DNA of 64,000 nt from Embiotoca jacksoni (lineage: Eukaryota; Chordata; Actinopteri; Embiotocidae): NCBI GenBank assembly GCA_022577435.1, contig JAKOON010000032.1:2428047-2492046 (forward strand), read 5' to 3'. The translations under genes were made by a program, and so were the position numbers. Below the pieces are notes generated by a model. The model was not told where the DNA came from and searched no databases. It saw only the letters and a list, made by a program, of their open reading frames with translations. Shown here piece by piece: positions 22,786-34,725 of this stretch; within the stretch, counting starts at the first letter, position 1, and every line of letters starts with the position of its first letter.

Positions 22786-23541
22786 CAAGGTGCCATCAAA
22801 AACTTCCAAGGCTGTGCCTGTAACAACCAAAAACCGTACCTGATTTAAATTCAGCTGTCATCATCTTCAGCGTAGTCTCCTTGTGACACTGCTCCCAGCG
22901 CTCCTGCCACACTTAAAAAAATACCCTGGTAGTCCCGTTCTTGAAGCCATCCGACACCATGTGCGATTCATGGTGGATCCACCACTTCACCGCTACCCGT
23001 CAGCCAGAACTCGCATGTTTCCAATGCGTTGTCATGTTAGAGAACCCAGTTGCCATTGCTGCGCAGTTCAGGACAGTTGTGCCAAATGTTTTCCATCAGA
23101 ACATCACAGAAGAACTTACAGAAGAAGTTAAAGAAGAAGAAGAAAAAATTAAAAGTCTGACTCCGCGAATGTCAAAGAAAACCAACTTCATTGCGCACCT
23201 GGCCTGACGGGCCTTCTTTGGTTTTGGACAGTGACGTTCTGCACAATAGAACACTCAAACCACCTCGCCCGGCTCATTGCTTCATTGCTCTAAACTTTCT
23301 GAAGCATTTCAAGGATCTCCGTTGGCAATTTCCTGATTTTGACACGAAATTGAATGTGAGGAGGGTGCACATACCAGCAGTCACAAAAACATGTCTAATA
23401 CAGGTGCTGATGTTGATAAATTAACTCGAAATAATACTTACTTATGAAGGTTATTGCCTCCCCCTACTCCATGCACATTCTTTTGCTGTGCTCCATTTGA
23501 ACTGAGCAGGAACATTCCCTAAACTTTTTGATCGCACCTCG
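22786..23541 (-). mobile_element. Internally deleted mariner-like transposon (MLE)
   Basis: The element is 756 bp and flanked by TA on both sides (22784-22785, 23542-23543). Its terminal inverted repeats are CAAGGTGCCATCAAAAACTT and CGAGGTGCGATCAAAAAGTT. The minus strand holds scattered transposase pieces in the right order: EMLQKV and NEAMSRARWFE (helix-turn-helix region), PKPKKARQARCAMKLVFFDIRG (start of the catalytic domain), NIWHNCPELRSNGNWVL with HDNA (second catalytic region), and WQERWEQC (C-terminus). Stops, frameshifts, large deletions and a GAA-rich patch near 23104-23150 make it inactive. Family assignment is from remembered MLE transposase motifs. Confidence 0.88.
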
Positions 23542-23544
23542 TAA

Positions 23545-26300
23545 AGTACAATTTTAACTGGTGTCAAAGGTCCTTAAAGTGGTTCTTTTTTGTGTTTATA
23601 TGTCATCTGAGGCCCATTTTTATGCCATAATCTAGTTTTACGATCTTAATATATCACTATGAGAAAACATTAGTAGACAGGGGCCCAGTAGCTCTTTTTC
23701 ACCCCATCATCCTGTACCAGGTTACTCTGGCCATGGGTAGCACCAGATAATGTTTGCTGTGGAGTCAGGGCAGGTGTTCCATTTGTAGTCTCTCTCTTTA
23801 CTGAGGGAAACGTTTTGAATTTACTAAAGTGGCTGAATCATCCACAGCCAAAACCTTTTCTTTTTTTTTCAAGCTGCTTCACCTCCTGAGCCCCTTTTGT
23901 CAAGCTCATTTCTGTATGAGCAGTGCCACTCTTTTTGCTAGGATTTGGCCGTAAATAGGACTGCAAATAACATAATTACCAGTCAATCCATCAATCATTT
24001 AGTAGAAAGAAGATTGATTTAAAATGATACAAAACAGAGCAAATCTTCAAGTCTTCACATTTACGATGCTGAAACCAGAGAACGTTTGGCAGTTTTGGTT
24101 TATAAAATGGCCATGAGGCCTTTCATCATTCTATATGTCAGGGCTTTATTTTTGTCAACCTAGGCCCAGCGTGTGGCCAACTTCTTTGGTAATTTGCTGA
24201 ACCCAATGCAAGCATATCTGTGGCGCAGCGGTAAAGTAGGAGGAACAGATAATTAAAAGGTGTGTCACAGGTGACGTAAATCATGGCCAATCAAATTAAC
24301 TCCTCTCAACCCCTTTAAGACAGAGGTACACGCCGAACTGGATGAGCAGCCTCAACAGTCTCAGCTATTATCATCGAGGGTTTTGGCAAGGCCGGCATAT
24401 CACGGGATATATTAAAAATGTGGATAATTAAAGTCAAAACTTTATTTGCTATTTAATCATTAATTAAATGTCAAAGTGAACAAAGAACACTCAAATATAC
24501 TGATATCAGGCTATTCAATTCAAGAGTAGACAAAAGTCTATTACTTTTTTTTTGTTTGCTTGTTTCTCTTAGTCTTTTATATGATGAACTGAATCAGAAG
24601 GTTGCATTTATAAAAAAATAATTTTGTTATATAAATAATACACGTAAGATGTCCATTAAACCTGTCATTTTGGGAAGGTCTGTTCGTGTGCGCTCTTGGT
24701 CCTCAGTGTTAATGTTGCACAATGGGACCAAATCATACAATCTATGCGCGGAAGTCGATTGTTTCGGCCACTTCAGGAACATCCCTCACAAGACCTAACA
24801 GACACATCAGGTCTCAGGGTGAGTTTGATGTAAATTCTTACTGCCATTCCTCCTGGGATTGCCCAATAGGCTCCCAACTCTTGCCTTGTGTTGTCACGTT
24901 ACTAGAGTGAACCAGTGCGATGGAGCCAGTTAGTTTCTCAGCTGATTTCCTTTTCCTGATGAAGTTTTTTCCGTTGTGATTCTTTTATTTTTTTTTGCTT
25001 CAAACATCTTATTGTGGATGGTAAGCTTATGTTTTCAACCTAGTTTTCTTTTTCTTTTCACCTTTTCTTTAGTGTGCAGCGTGCTGTGTATGATGGATGT
25101 CCCGGGGCATTTTTGAGTCCCTGTAGGCTGCCGTACGTGTGGCAGTCGGAGTATGCACATGTGTGTTTATGTGTGTAACCATGAATGGTGGCTATATTTG
25201 GCCATGTTTTTCTCTCCTGGAGTGCTTTTAGTAAAATGTCTGGAGTTTTTTTATTATTATTATTTTTATTCAGTGAGTCAGTGATGGAATAAGATGAAGG
25301 AAGACATGCTGCAGATTTATTGTATTGACTCACATACCAGTCTAATCATGACAACTTATAGGATTGAAAACTAGAGGACTTTTCTGATTCTTGATAATTT
25401 CTAGTAAAAAAAACCTAATATTTCATCGGGTGTGAGCATTTGCTGCTTCTCTCTGTTATTATATTTATGTATGAGTCTTTGAGTCTTGTACTATTGGTTT
25501 GAAGTAAGAAGCAATTTCAAGATGTCACTTTGCCCTGGGAAGACAGATGTTTTTAACTTTTTTTTAGACATTTTGTAGAACACTTAACCTTTGTAATCAG
25601 TTACTGAATGGTTGTAGTTGAAGCCCTAACCTTTGAATAACACCTCCTGCTGTCTCTCAGCAGCCATCATGTAGTATAGATAGTTCATGTCTTTGAAAAC
25701 ATTGCACGTTTTGATCACAGGTGACACATTTACAGGGATGGAGCAAAAACCAGCGGAACGTGGAAAAATATTGCCCAAAAATGCACAAAATGAGCAGTTC
25801 AGATACGGTTTCACTCAATCAGAGGTATTTTCTGTCACTTTCTTCCAAGTCCAGGCGGAGTGTTCTTTTCCCAGTTTGGCTTTCATACAGCAGTAGTCAA
25901 TGGGCAGTCTAAACGTTTCCCTAACAGTTAATCTCTCAACACAAAAGGGCACTTTGTTATGGCAGCTGCTTTGCTGCAAAATGCAAATCTCTTACTACAT
26001 GTTTTCTAAAATCTTTCGCAGCATTTTTTTTCTCACTGATTTCTCCAAAGTTTTATTTACACCTCGTTTCTTTATTGAACTCTCGGAGCGCAAGCGCTTG
26101 ATGTCGTATTTACATTTTTTGACCTCGAAAGCAGGTCTGACTGTGGAACCTGTTTTAAAAGTAACTACAAAAAGTGTTGCCTCCCCCCCCCCCACCCCTT
26201 CACTCCCCTCCTTCCCCACTCCTCTCCTCTCCTCCCCTCCCTCCCTCCACCCCTCTCTGCCTGTCACATGTTCCTTTCACAGCATAGAAAAGTTTCTGGA
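23545..26300. other. Unique intergenic DNA with a repeat fragment and a promoter-like cluster
   Basis: About 23960-24105 resembles the hAT-like family seen at 16453. At 24272-24291 a CRE-type TGACGTAA lies 8 bases before a CCAAT box (GGCCAATC). No exon could be supported. The C-rich run at 26183-26250 precedes the promoter region at 26.3 kb. Confidence 0.35.
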
Positions 26301-26567
26301 TTAGGGCAGAATTAACACAAAGCGGCGACGCCACTCCAGCTACACTTGCAAAACAACGTAGGAGAAAAGAGGGAAGGAGACGGAGAGAGAGAGAGCGCGA
26401 CGCGACGGGTAGAAGACACTCGAGCGATCCTCGGCCACCTCAGAAAACTTCCAAACTCTGATAGCGAGAGGCAGACGAGTCCATCCCGGTGAGAGAGAGA
26501 GCGAGAGAGAGAGGCAGAGAGACGGCAGCAGAGAGGCAGAGGATCTGTGCCGACAAGGTCCTGAAGG
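26300..26567 (+). promoter_or_regulatory. GC/GA-rich promoter and 5' UTR region
   Basis: CpG-bearing sequence (GCGGCGACGCC, GCGCGACGCGACGGG) gives way to GAGA-rich DNA, unlike the AT-rich surroundings. It leads directly to the ATG exon at 26568. No TATA box is evident, as is usual for CpG-type promoters. Confidence 0.5.
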
Positions 26568-26597
26568 ATGGAAGAGAAGCAGTTCGCCGGGATCCTG
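26568..26597 (+). CDS. Candidate first coding exon (MEEKQFAGIL) with phase-0 donor
   Basis: ATG in strong context (A at -3, G at +4) opens ten codons and then meets the donor CTG/gtaagt at 26598. An in-frame TGA six bases upstream fixes the start. The peptide is acidic-basic and has no domain by itself. It would be joined to an exon beyond this window or one I cannot see. It shares phase 0 with the exon at 44672, so both could splice to one acceptor as alternative first exons. The gene is not recognised; NFIX is a candidate only from mammalian KLF1 neighbourhood and known alternative first exons. Confidence 0.45.
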
Positions 26598-27242
26598 GTA
26601 AGTTCGACTTTTGTTCAGTGAACACATACGCGCACACTTTTAAAAATAATAATACATGGATGCAACCACATCTCAGCTGTATCGCACTGGTGGGATGCAG
26701 CTTCTGGACCACCAGTTGAGTCACACTCTGCCTCCCCTTTTCCCTAATTTGAGGCCAGGTTGTTTAATTTCACTCACAGGACTCCCAACAGACTTTTATT
26801 TTCCTGTTTTATATGAAAAATTGGAAGATTATTCTCACAAATTTCGGATTTACTTTACTTTCTATGATCTATGAATAATATGCGTGCAGTTTCCTTTCTG
26901 AGCGATCAGCCTGTTGCTGTTTGAGTGCACACGACAGAGCTGTCAACCCCTGCTGTTCACCATGGCAATGCTAACAACGCAGCATCAACTAAACACCGTC
27001 CCAAAACACCCCAACGTTTGCCTTCACCTGCCAGTCACAGAGGTTTCCCTGTCATCACGCAGCTCTGCCTTCACCACGCCGTAATCTGATCTCTGCAAGA
27101 GCTGCAATCAATAAACATGTTTTCAATGCTTTCTGGCTTCTGATACGAGATGAGGACCAGGAGGTAAATGTGTTAGTGTCAGGCCTGTGCTGTTGGTGAA
27201 GCTTTAAATAGAGGTCTGGACGTCATTGGCAGTCAGGTCACT

Positions 27243-27244
<2 letters not shown>

Positions 27245-27290
<46 letters not shown>

Positions 27291-27321
27291 TCTCCCTCTC
27301 TCTCTCTATCTCTCTCTCTCT
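27245..27321 (+). repeat. (CT)n microsatellite, polypyrimidine
   Basis: About 38 CT units with a few CCCTCT interruptions. The long homopyrimidine mirror tract could form triplex (H-) DNA. Confidence 0.95.
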
Positions 27322-29470
27322 GTTCAGTCCAAGTCCTCCGGTCCGTCTTGAGACGTTGATAAACACAAACTCTGACCTGCGACTCTCTTCTGACATTCTG
27401 GCTCATTTGAAGCCTCGCTTTCTTCCCGCAATGACATTTTTTTCTCTCTCTGCCATGTCCTTTCAAGATGTATATCCATGTGAAAATGCAGCGTCTGAAC
27501 TTGAGAGCGGGACGTTATCAGCCTCGCCTGCTCCCTCTCACAGCATTTGAAGGTGGTTGGAGGATGAAGATTTGATTATTGCTCTCGCAACTTTCTTTAG
27601 TGTGTTTTTTGTTGTCAAGTTTTTATCTCAGTTTACCAATCAGTCATTTGAATGGCTAAACACTGCTGGATAGCTGGGAGTGAGGATGTAGCTTGTGCTG
27701 AGATTCATTAGAAATGAAATGATTAACATAAGATGGATGTGTGCCTCGATCTTAGTGGTACTCTTTGGTCAACATAAAGTTTAGACCTGTTTTACTGCCC
27801 TTCACAGACTCGCAGATGTTTCTAAGGAAAGTATAGACGAGGTTTTCCCTTCCATTATAACACAAGTGTTTTTTCACAGCGCCTAAACCGAATGAACACA
27901 AAAAAACTATTCTGAGTGTGCAGCGGGCGATAGAGAGAGGCAGTGTGTGTGATGGTGAGGATGATCGTCGGACACCGCAGCAGAGTAGGAAGTTATCAGT
28001 GCAGTGTGTGCAGTTTAGACTGTTTGCCAGTGAATAAATGCGGCGACTCATCAGGATTAAAGTAAAGCCCTGCGTCCAGGTTCCCACCTGATGAAGGAGG
28101 TTAACTCCAAAGTTGGCGGGTGGATTAGTCATGAAGGCGGACCAGCTCAGAAAAAAAGAGAACGGAGAAATGTCTGGCTGCTGAGTTTAGCTTAGTAATG
28201 TAGTCAAACTCTTGTAAAGTTAGTGGCTGGCTGAGACAGCAGCCCCACCTCCCTCTACCTGCAGCGGAGGGATGAGGATAAACGACAAGAGGAATAAAGT
28301 CCGTGTTCTTCTTTCCGTCTAAACTTAAACACAGTATTTTATATCAGTAATATTATTAATTTTGTGGACATTTTTAGATTTCTTTCCAGTGAGATATTAT
28401 TGAGTTTATAAGGACTTTGTTGTTGGAAACATTCCTGGTACTGCTGTAGAAACAACATTTTGTCATATTTAGAATATAAATCTGGCTTTAAATGTTCTTT
28501 TTCTTTCAAAATTTTGATTTAAGAGAGTCAAATTCTTTAGTAATGACGGAGAATCGATTCGAGTATTGATAAAGGACTGGACTGAAAGAGTAGGAAATAA
28601 AAATGGGATTTTAACCATACCTGCCCCTACAGCTGGCTGCTGGATACAGACTGATGATGGGAGGATGAGACAATCAAAGTTATAATCCATTTACTATGAG
28701 ACTTGTTTTACCAATGTTTTGTGATTATTCGAATGGTTCACAGTACATATTTAAAATAGTACTGTCAGGATAATTGTCCAAAATGATGTGAAAATGTTTT
28801 TACCCACCCAGCCATGACAGCACCTAAACCCCCCAGAATCTGAGGGAAAACCCTGAAAGTGTCACTATATCTGTTTTGGCTGCGATGACTCCTCAGAGCC
28901 GCCAGGGGCTTGTAGGCTGATAATGAGTGAATGAATTAACTTAAAAAATTGAGGATTTGTGGCGTGTTCTTGTGTGAATTCGTGACATGTTTTTGCATCT
29001 GAAAGCAACTAAACTTTAAAAGAAAATATCTTTAGGAAATATATGGCAGATTTTAGTTCAGGTAAATTCTTTGATAAAAAATATGCCAAGCTGTCAATTT
29101 TAGATTGCATATAATTGACTTAAATGTGAGAAAGCTGCGTAAAAAGGTGTAATCCCTACAAACTGTGTCAAGCAAGAAAACAAGCTGTGCTGTCGACGTA
29201 AGGCAGAAAATCGTCTGTTTTGAAATGACAAAAAGTTGTCTTTTTTTTCTGAGCCCCAGATTTTGACTTTCATACGATTCAGTTCATTCATGAAGGTAAA
29301 CAAGACACAGAGAGCTGCGGGTAGATCGTACAACAGCTTCAGCAGAACGGACAACTTCTGCTCCACTCGCCTCGGGATTGGTCACTTCTCATGGCTGGGG
29401 CCGTTGTCTTCAGCAGTTGTGGACAGTGATGTCAGTTGGTGCTGAGAGACATCAACAACAGAAGAAAGAA

Positions 29471-29472
<2 letters not shown>

Positions 29473-29506
<34 letters not shown>
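29473..29506 (+). repeat. (TG)n(AG)n microsatellite
   Basis: About 11 TG units followed by six AG units. Confidence 0.9.
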
Positions 29507-29507
<1 letters not shown>

Positions 29508-29595
29508 ATTACGGCCTGAATCTTGCTCTCCCATCACCAACTGTCACTTAAATTTTTATTCCTCTCCTCCCTCCCCTCGAGCTCTTTTGTCTGCC

Positions 29596-29600
<5 letters not shown>

Positions 29601-29652
<52 letters not shown>
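29601..29652 (+). repeat. (AT)n microsatellite
   Basis: About 26 perfect AT units, self-complementary and able to extrude a cruciform. Confidence 0.95.
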
Positions 29653-29657
<5 letters not shown>

Positions 29658-31490
29658 CCTTTTTTCCTGTCTTTTCATATCCATAGAAAACGTTTTTTGA
29701 ATTCATCAACTTGATTTATGTGCTATTATTTTACTTTTAGTCCACTCATTTTTACCTCTATCTGGGGAGTGAAAATGGCTTTTATCTCTTGTTTTTCCTC
29801 GATATAGCACTACTTTTTTGGAAGTTGCCGCCCTCTTTTACAGTCTGGTTGAAGTTATTTACACCGGCCCAGGTGGTTGGTGGATGGACCAGTCACCGTA
29901 AATCTCAGGTCACACAAGGCGCTCGCTTCCTGCTACCGCTTGGCACGGTTGATAGCCTTCTGCCGGGACTCTTTTCTGTCCAAACTTAATTCCCCTGCTC
30001 GTTCACAGCAGTCAAAAGGAACCCCATCCCCTCAATCTTCCTCCGTTGTCTTTGACCGCCCTGGAAGCCACTGCTTCCAGCGAGCGGATGAGCAGATGGT
30101 GCCCTGGCACAAGCTTTAAGCTGGACGGATTGCTGTCTCTTTGATTTGACTCCTTAGTTACGTCTTTTACTCTGGTAGTCCTTAAAACGTCTGCTGTTTA
30201 GATGTATGTATAGAGATGTGAGAGTGGGAGGAGAAGGAGGAGGAGTTGGACGGAGGTTTTACGTATTTGTCTGCTGAGCGCTGCATTCATGCGTCTGGCT
30301 GTGCAGACCACAGCTGCCCCTCCATCACCATCAAGGCCAAACGGAGGAAGAGGTCACCTCAGACTGGCTGCTGATCAAAGTTGAACATTGGCAAGCCTTT
30401 TAATGTCAGCCTGCTACTTTTCATCCACGCTTTGTAAGATCTTTGGAGTTGGGAATGATTATTAGCAATTCTAATTGGACCCAAAGCTCAGTAGACAATG
30501 AAGTGACAACCTCTTACACAGCCCCATGAGTACACTTCAAATTAGAACTTTTTGACTCTGTATGACAGGATGCATTCCACATATACTGCGTTTTTAAAGT
30601 GTTTCTTGCAGAGCGTTCTTGGAACTCAGGGATTTTCATTAACTTTGGGCTTTTTTTTTGTTCCACTTTTGCTTCTCAGTTTTGACTGTTACTAAATATT
30701 GGTTCCTTGCTGGTCAGTTTTGTGCATAAAGTAACCAAAATACTGTATTTGAGAGTAAAACAAATCCTGATATGTCAACCATTATTCTTTAATATATCTA
30801 CTATGTATGTAGTATATATATATATATATATAAACTTCTTTATGTATATACAGTATTTATTTATAAAGAAGTTTTTTTTCCCACTATCCCTTTAAATGTG
30901 GGTATTAAACACTTTTGACAAAATATGTAATGGAAGACAAGATATTTAACAGATTGTTGACCAAACTGACTAACTAAATATAAAAACATACAAATAGAAC
31001 AATTTTTTATTTTTTATTTTTTACGAATCATAACCACCGTAATGTGTTGGTGCACACCTTCACTGCAGTCAATCATGTTACAGTTTTTCTGGTATTCTTC
31101 CGTGTTTACTGTTTTGTTGCCTCAGAGAAGCCTTTAAGATGATGTGATTCTTTTTGACTATTTATTAGTTTCATAATTATTTTTTCAATTTGGTGGTCTG
31201 TAAAATCGACAATAATGAAAAATGTTAGTCGCAGTCTTCTTAGTCCTCTGTGTGTTTTTGAATATCTTCCTTTGTCCAACCCACATCTGCAGTTAAATCG
31301 ACGCATAAAAGGTTTGCTATGATTTCAAACAGAAAAGTAGCACATAGAAAATCTGCAAACAGAACCTTTGGCTTTGTTATTGCACAGGAATGTGGATTTA
31401 TAAGGCTGTGATTACCCCACGGTCCTGTGTACCCCCTGCTTGATGAGCCTTTATGTATGTGTGTGTCAATGTGACAGAGAATGTGTTACT

Positions 31491-31492
<2 letters not shown>

Positions 31493-31527
<35 letters not shown>
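31493..31527 (+). repeat. (TG)n microsatellite
   Basis: About 17 TG units followed by GAGTGAGTGA. Confidence 0.9.
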
Positions 31528-31529
<2 letters not shown>

Positions 31530-31649
31530 TGAGTGAATGCGCGTACCATTTCCCAGGGGTTGTGTGGCTAATGTGTGCTGTAGGCTGTGAAGTGGAAACT
31601 AAATGGAAAGAAATAGTGGAGCCCACAGCTAGAACCTCCCCGAGGTCAT

Positions 31650-31661
31650 GACACACACACG

Positions 31662-31756
<95 letters not shown>
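31650..31756 (+). repeat. (CA)n microsatellite, broken by an element insertion
   Basis: About 50 CA units. The tract stops abruptly at the CAGTG end of the hAT-type element and resumes as CGCACGCACACACACAC after it (32549-32565). Confidence 0.95.
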
Positions 31757-32548
31757 CAGTGAAAGAAGTATTCAGATCCTTGACTTGAGTGAAAGTACTA
31801 ATACAATGTAGTGAAAAAATTCAACTACAAGTACAAGTCCAGCATTCAAAACCTCAGTTAATTAAAAATATGAGTATTATCAGCAAAATGCACTAAACAT
31901 ATCAAAAGTAAAAGTACACACTATGCAGTAATTGCTTCATGTCTGTGTATTACTTTAATAGATGGTGTTTTGGATTAATATTACTGTTGTATTTATTTTA
32001 TTGCTGTAGTTATTTAATTTTGTGCTGAGTTTAACTCCTTTTTATACTGTGGGTTAGTTTAATCTACAGCAGTGCATCATATTCTATAAAGGCATCATGT
32101 GTTTGTAGCATCTCTTACCTGTGAGAACCATGCACATCTAAAAAGTCAGCAAGTTTAGAAAAACGATTGTGTTTTTAGCTTTATGACAGTTTCCAGTGAC
32201 TCCAGGAGGGTTTTTAAAACCTTATTTAGAAAAAGAAGTCAGTGATTTTCCCCAGCACATAAAGGAACATTCAATCCTTCAGTTTCTCTTGAAAATGTCC
32301 AATCCCCAAATGTGGCGATAAATGGGTTTAATTGCACAGGGAATGGTGTAAAATATTGTTTTCTGAAAAGTAACTAAAGTGGTTTGATAAAAGTAGAGGA
32401 GTCAAACATACAATATTTATTTTCCTCTGAAATGTAGTGGAGTGGAAGTTTATAAGTATATAAATAGCATCAAATGGAAATAAATAAATGAAGTACAAAT
32501 ACCTCAAAATTGTACTTAGGTAATGTACTTAGTTACATTCCACCACTG
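31757..32548 (+). mobile_element. hAT-type non-autonomous element inserted in a CA repeat
   Basis: The left end CAGTGAAAGAAGTATTCAG and the right end TAGTTACATTCCACCACTG are the inverted ends of a very common fish repeat whose fresh copies read CAGTGGTGGAAAGTAACTAA, as I remember them. The interior is rich in the AGTAC-type pattern (AAAGTACTAATAC, GTAAAAGTACACAC, TTGTACTTAGG). About 790 bp with no transposase frame. The flanking 8-mers no longer match. Confidence 0.6.
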
Positions 32549-32999
32549 CGCACGCACACACACACTCATAATATACTAGTATACAATATGCATGTAAAAG
32601 TTACTTTTATTAAAGAAACAATGAACAAACTTGGATCACACATGAACACATCCACTCTTCATGCCCCAAACACAAAAGAAAAGAAAAGGATTCCACAGAG
32701 TCTTGTTCCATTTTACTTGAAAAGATAAAATAATAAATATACAATCTGTTTAGTGATGTACGGCTGCCAGGCTGTGACTTTTGCTTTGGGAGTGTGCGGC
32801 CCATGTTGTAGTCCTGGGGATAGTTTTGGACAAACTAGGCATGTTTGTTGGTGTTAAATCCGTCTGTCTGCCGTCATGCTCCATGTACAGGTCAGGGAAG
32901 GCTGCAGAATATATATTTTTTCATTGTTTCTGCCCTGTGGAGCTGCTCAGTAGATTGTCAGCCATGTGCAACACGTAATTTGCTTTAATATAGGTGAAA

Positions 33000-33002
<3 letters not shown>

Positions 33003-33052
<50 letters not shown>
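33003..33052 (+). repeat. (CT)n microsatellite
   Basis: 25 CT units, polypyrimidine. Confidence 0.95.
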
Positions 33053-33054
<2 letters not shown>

Positions 33055-33412
33055 TTTCTGTACTTATGTAAGAAACATATTGAGTTGCCAGTCAGCCAGT
33101 TTAGTTAACAGCAGTGCTCAGCAACCGTGTTGGCTGCCTCTGGGGCGACGGCCAACAAACAGATGTGAACCGAGTGAGAGGGAGACATAGCTCTGAGGGC
33201 AGGTGGGGGTAGAAGTCAGACACGATTTTTCTGATTTCACTCCACCTCTCCCGACTGACCAGGTCAATGAGGAGGGAAGAGAGAGAAAAAAACCCCACAT
33301 CCATACAGGGCAGCGCCCAGCGTCAGCTCAACGGCAGCCACAAATGCCAAACACGTCCACTGCTGGGCACTCGTGAAAAGGTAACCCACCACCAACCAAC
33401 CTCCCATGTATG

Positions 33413-33413
<1 letters not shown>

Positions 33414-33480
<67 letters not shown>
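33414..33480 (+). repeat. (CA)n microsatellite
   Basis: About 33 CA units. Confidence 0.95.
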
Positions 33481-33481
<1 letters not shown>

Positions 33482-33868
33482 CAAAGAGGGAAAAAAGGGA
33501 CTCCATTGTGTTTCAGACCTTTAGATTTCATTTGGAAAAATCACTCAGGCTGAAAATTTTGCTTTCTGATTTTTCTCCTTTCTCCTTCTTTTCCTGGGTT
33601 TAATAGCTCGGCCTCCCTTCAACTCCACAAAAAAGACAAGTAAGTTAGAATGAAGGGACTTCACACTCTTCCTCTGCCGTCCTCTGAAGTCGGTGAAATT
33701 ATTGACAGGGCTCTGACATTGTGTCCGCACAACGGGGCTCCTAATTCTCCCACAGTTTCTTTTAGTATTATTATCATTTTTAAAGCTTTCCAATTGAACT
33801 CTTTTCAAAGGCCTTTTCAGAATCATATTTAGGAAATTTGTTGCACTTGAACCCAACTTGCTCCCTGG

Positions 33869-33870
<2 letters not shown>

Positions 33871-33933
<63 letters not shown>

Positions 33934-33944
33934 TGTGTGTGTGT

Positions 33945-34002
<58 letters not shown>
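33871..34002 (+). repeat. Long (TG)n microsatellite with two GGG breaks
   Basis: About 66 TG units, the longest tract of the window, with GTGGGTG interruptions near 33929 and 33946. Confidence 0.95.
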
Positions 34003-34004
<2 letters not shown>

Positions 34005-34520
34005 TGAATGGCAGCTATAAGCCTGGGACGTGGAGGGGTCTGCTTTTCTCAGGGCTGGACAGCCCTGTCCTGCCCGGTTACATCTTCCTCTCTCTGTGTC
34101 CTCCTCTCTTTCAGACCTTTTCAAACACAGGGTCTGTAACATCTCTGGGTGCATCTGTGTGATGAAATAACATCTCTTTGGCTTTCACATTATTATGGAA
34201 AATGTTGATTGTGGTCACAGATGACCGATCCAGGTGCAGCTCTGCTGGAGAACAGCTGGAAAATTATGTCCTCAACTTTTTGTTGTTGACTTATTATCCT
34301 CACAGCTTGACTGTTGACCATCTCTAGTGCTGTTTCCAGGAACACTTAATTTTGGTTTATGTTGTATGGAATGAAATCCTGCTGTCATACTATTTACACA
34401 GTCTAACAGATCCCAAGCCATGGCAGAAAGATTTTTTAAAAAATGGATGTGAATTTACCTTTTGGTTTTCCTCTTAATTAATGTTTTGCTCACATGCTGT
34501 TGAGTTTTATGTAAATTGGT

Positions 34521-34725
34521 AGTGATGGCTACATATGGGTCATGATTTTTAAGTTTTTAATATTCATTGACTCATAAAGTCAAATAGTTTATCATCTAAT
34601 TAAAAAAAAAAAAATCTATTTCTTCTTCTTTTACTGGCGCCTGATAGTAACACAGTACCACCACCAGGAGGTGGCAATAATGTACCTAAAAAGCACCATT
34701 AAGCAGCTAAAGAAGAAGAAGAACA
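34521..34725 (+). repeat. Dispersed repeat related to the 47.0-47.5 kb hAT-like element
   Basis: ATGATTTTTAAG, then GGCGCCTGATAGTAAC, GGAGGTGGCAATAATG and AAAGAAGAAGAAGAACATG follow one another as in 47030-47212. The ends are not resolved. Confidence 0.45.

Larger units (their letters stand above)
26598..31490. other. Putative first-intron DNA with simple repeats
   Basis: Contains the CT, TG and TA tracts listed separately. No further exon or transposon could be supported. Short frames (for example 27752-28132 minus) have no recognisable domain. Confidence 0.35.

Noticed and set aside
24222..24245. tRNA A-box-like TGGCGCAGCGG, possible tRNA or SINE
   Set aside because: No B box at the expected distance and no cloverleaf; not supported.
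33780..34162. Long frames of Cys-Val, Thr-His or Val-Cys repeats here and at the other TG/CA tracts
   Set aside because: Dinucleotide repeats are open in several frames; no real protein signal.
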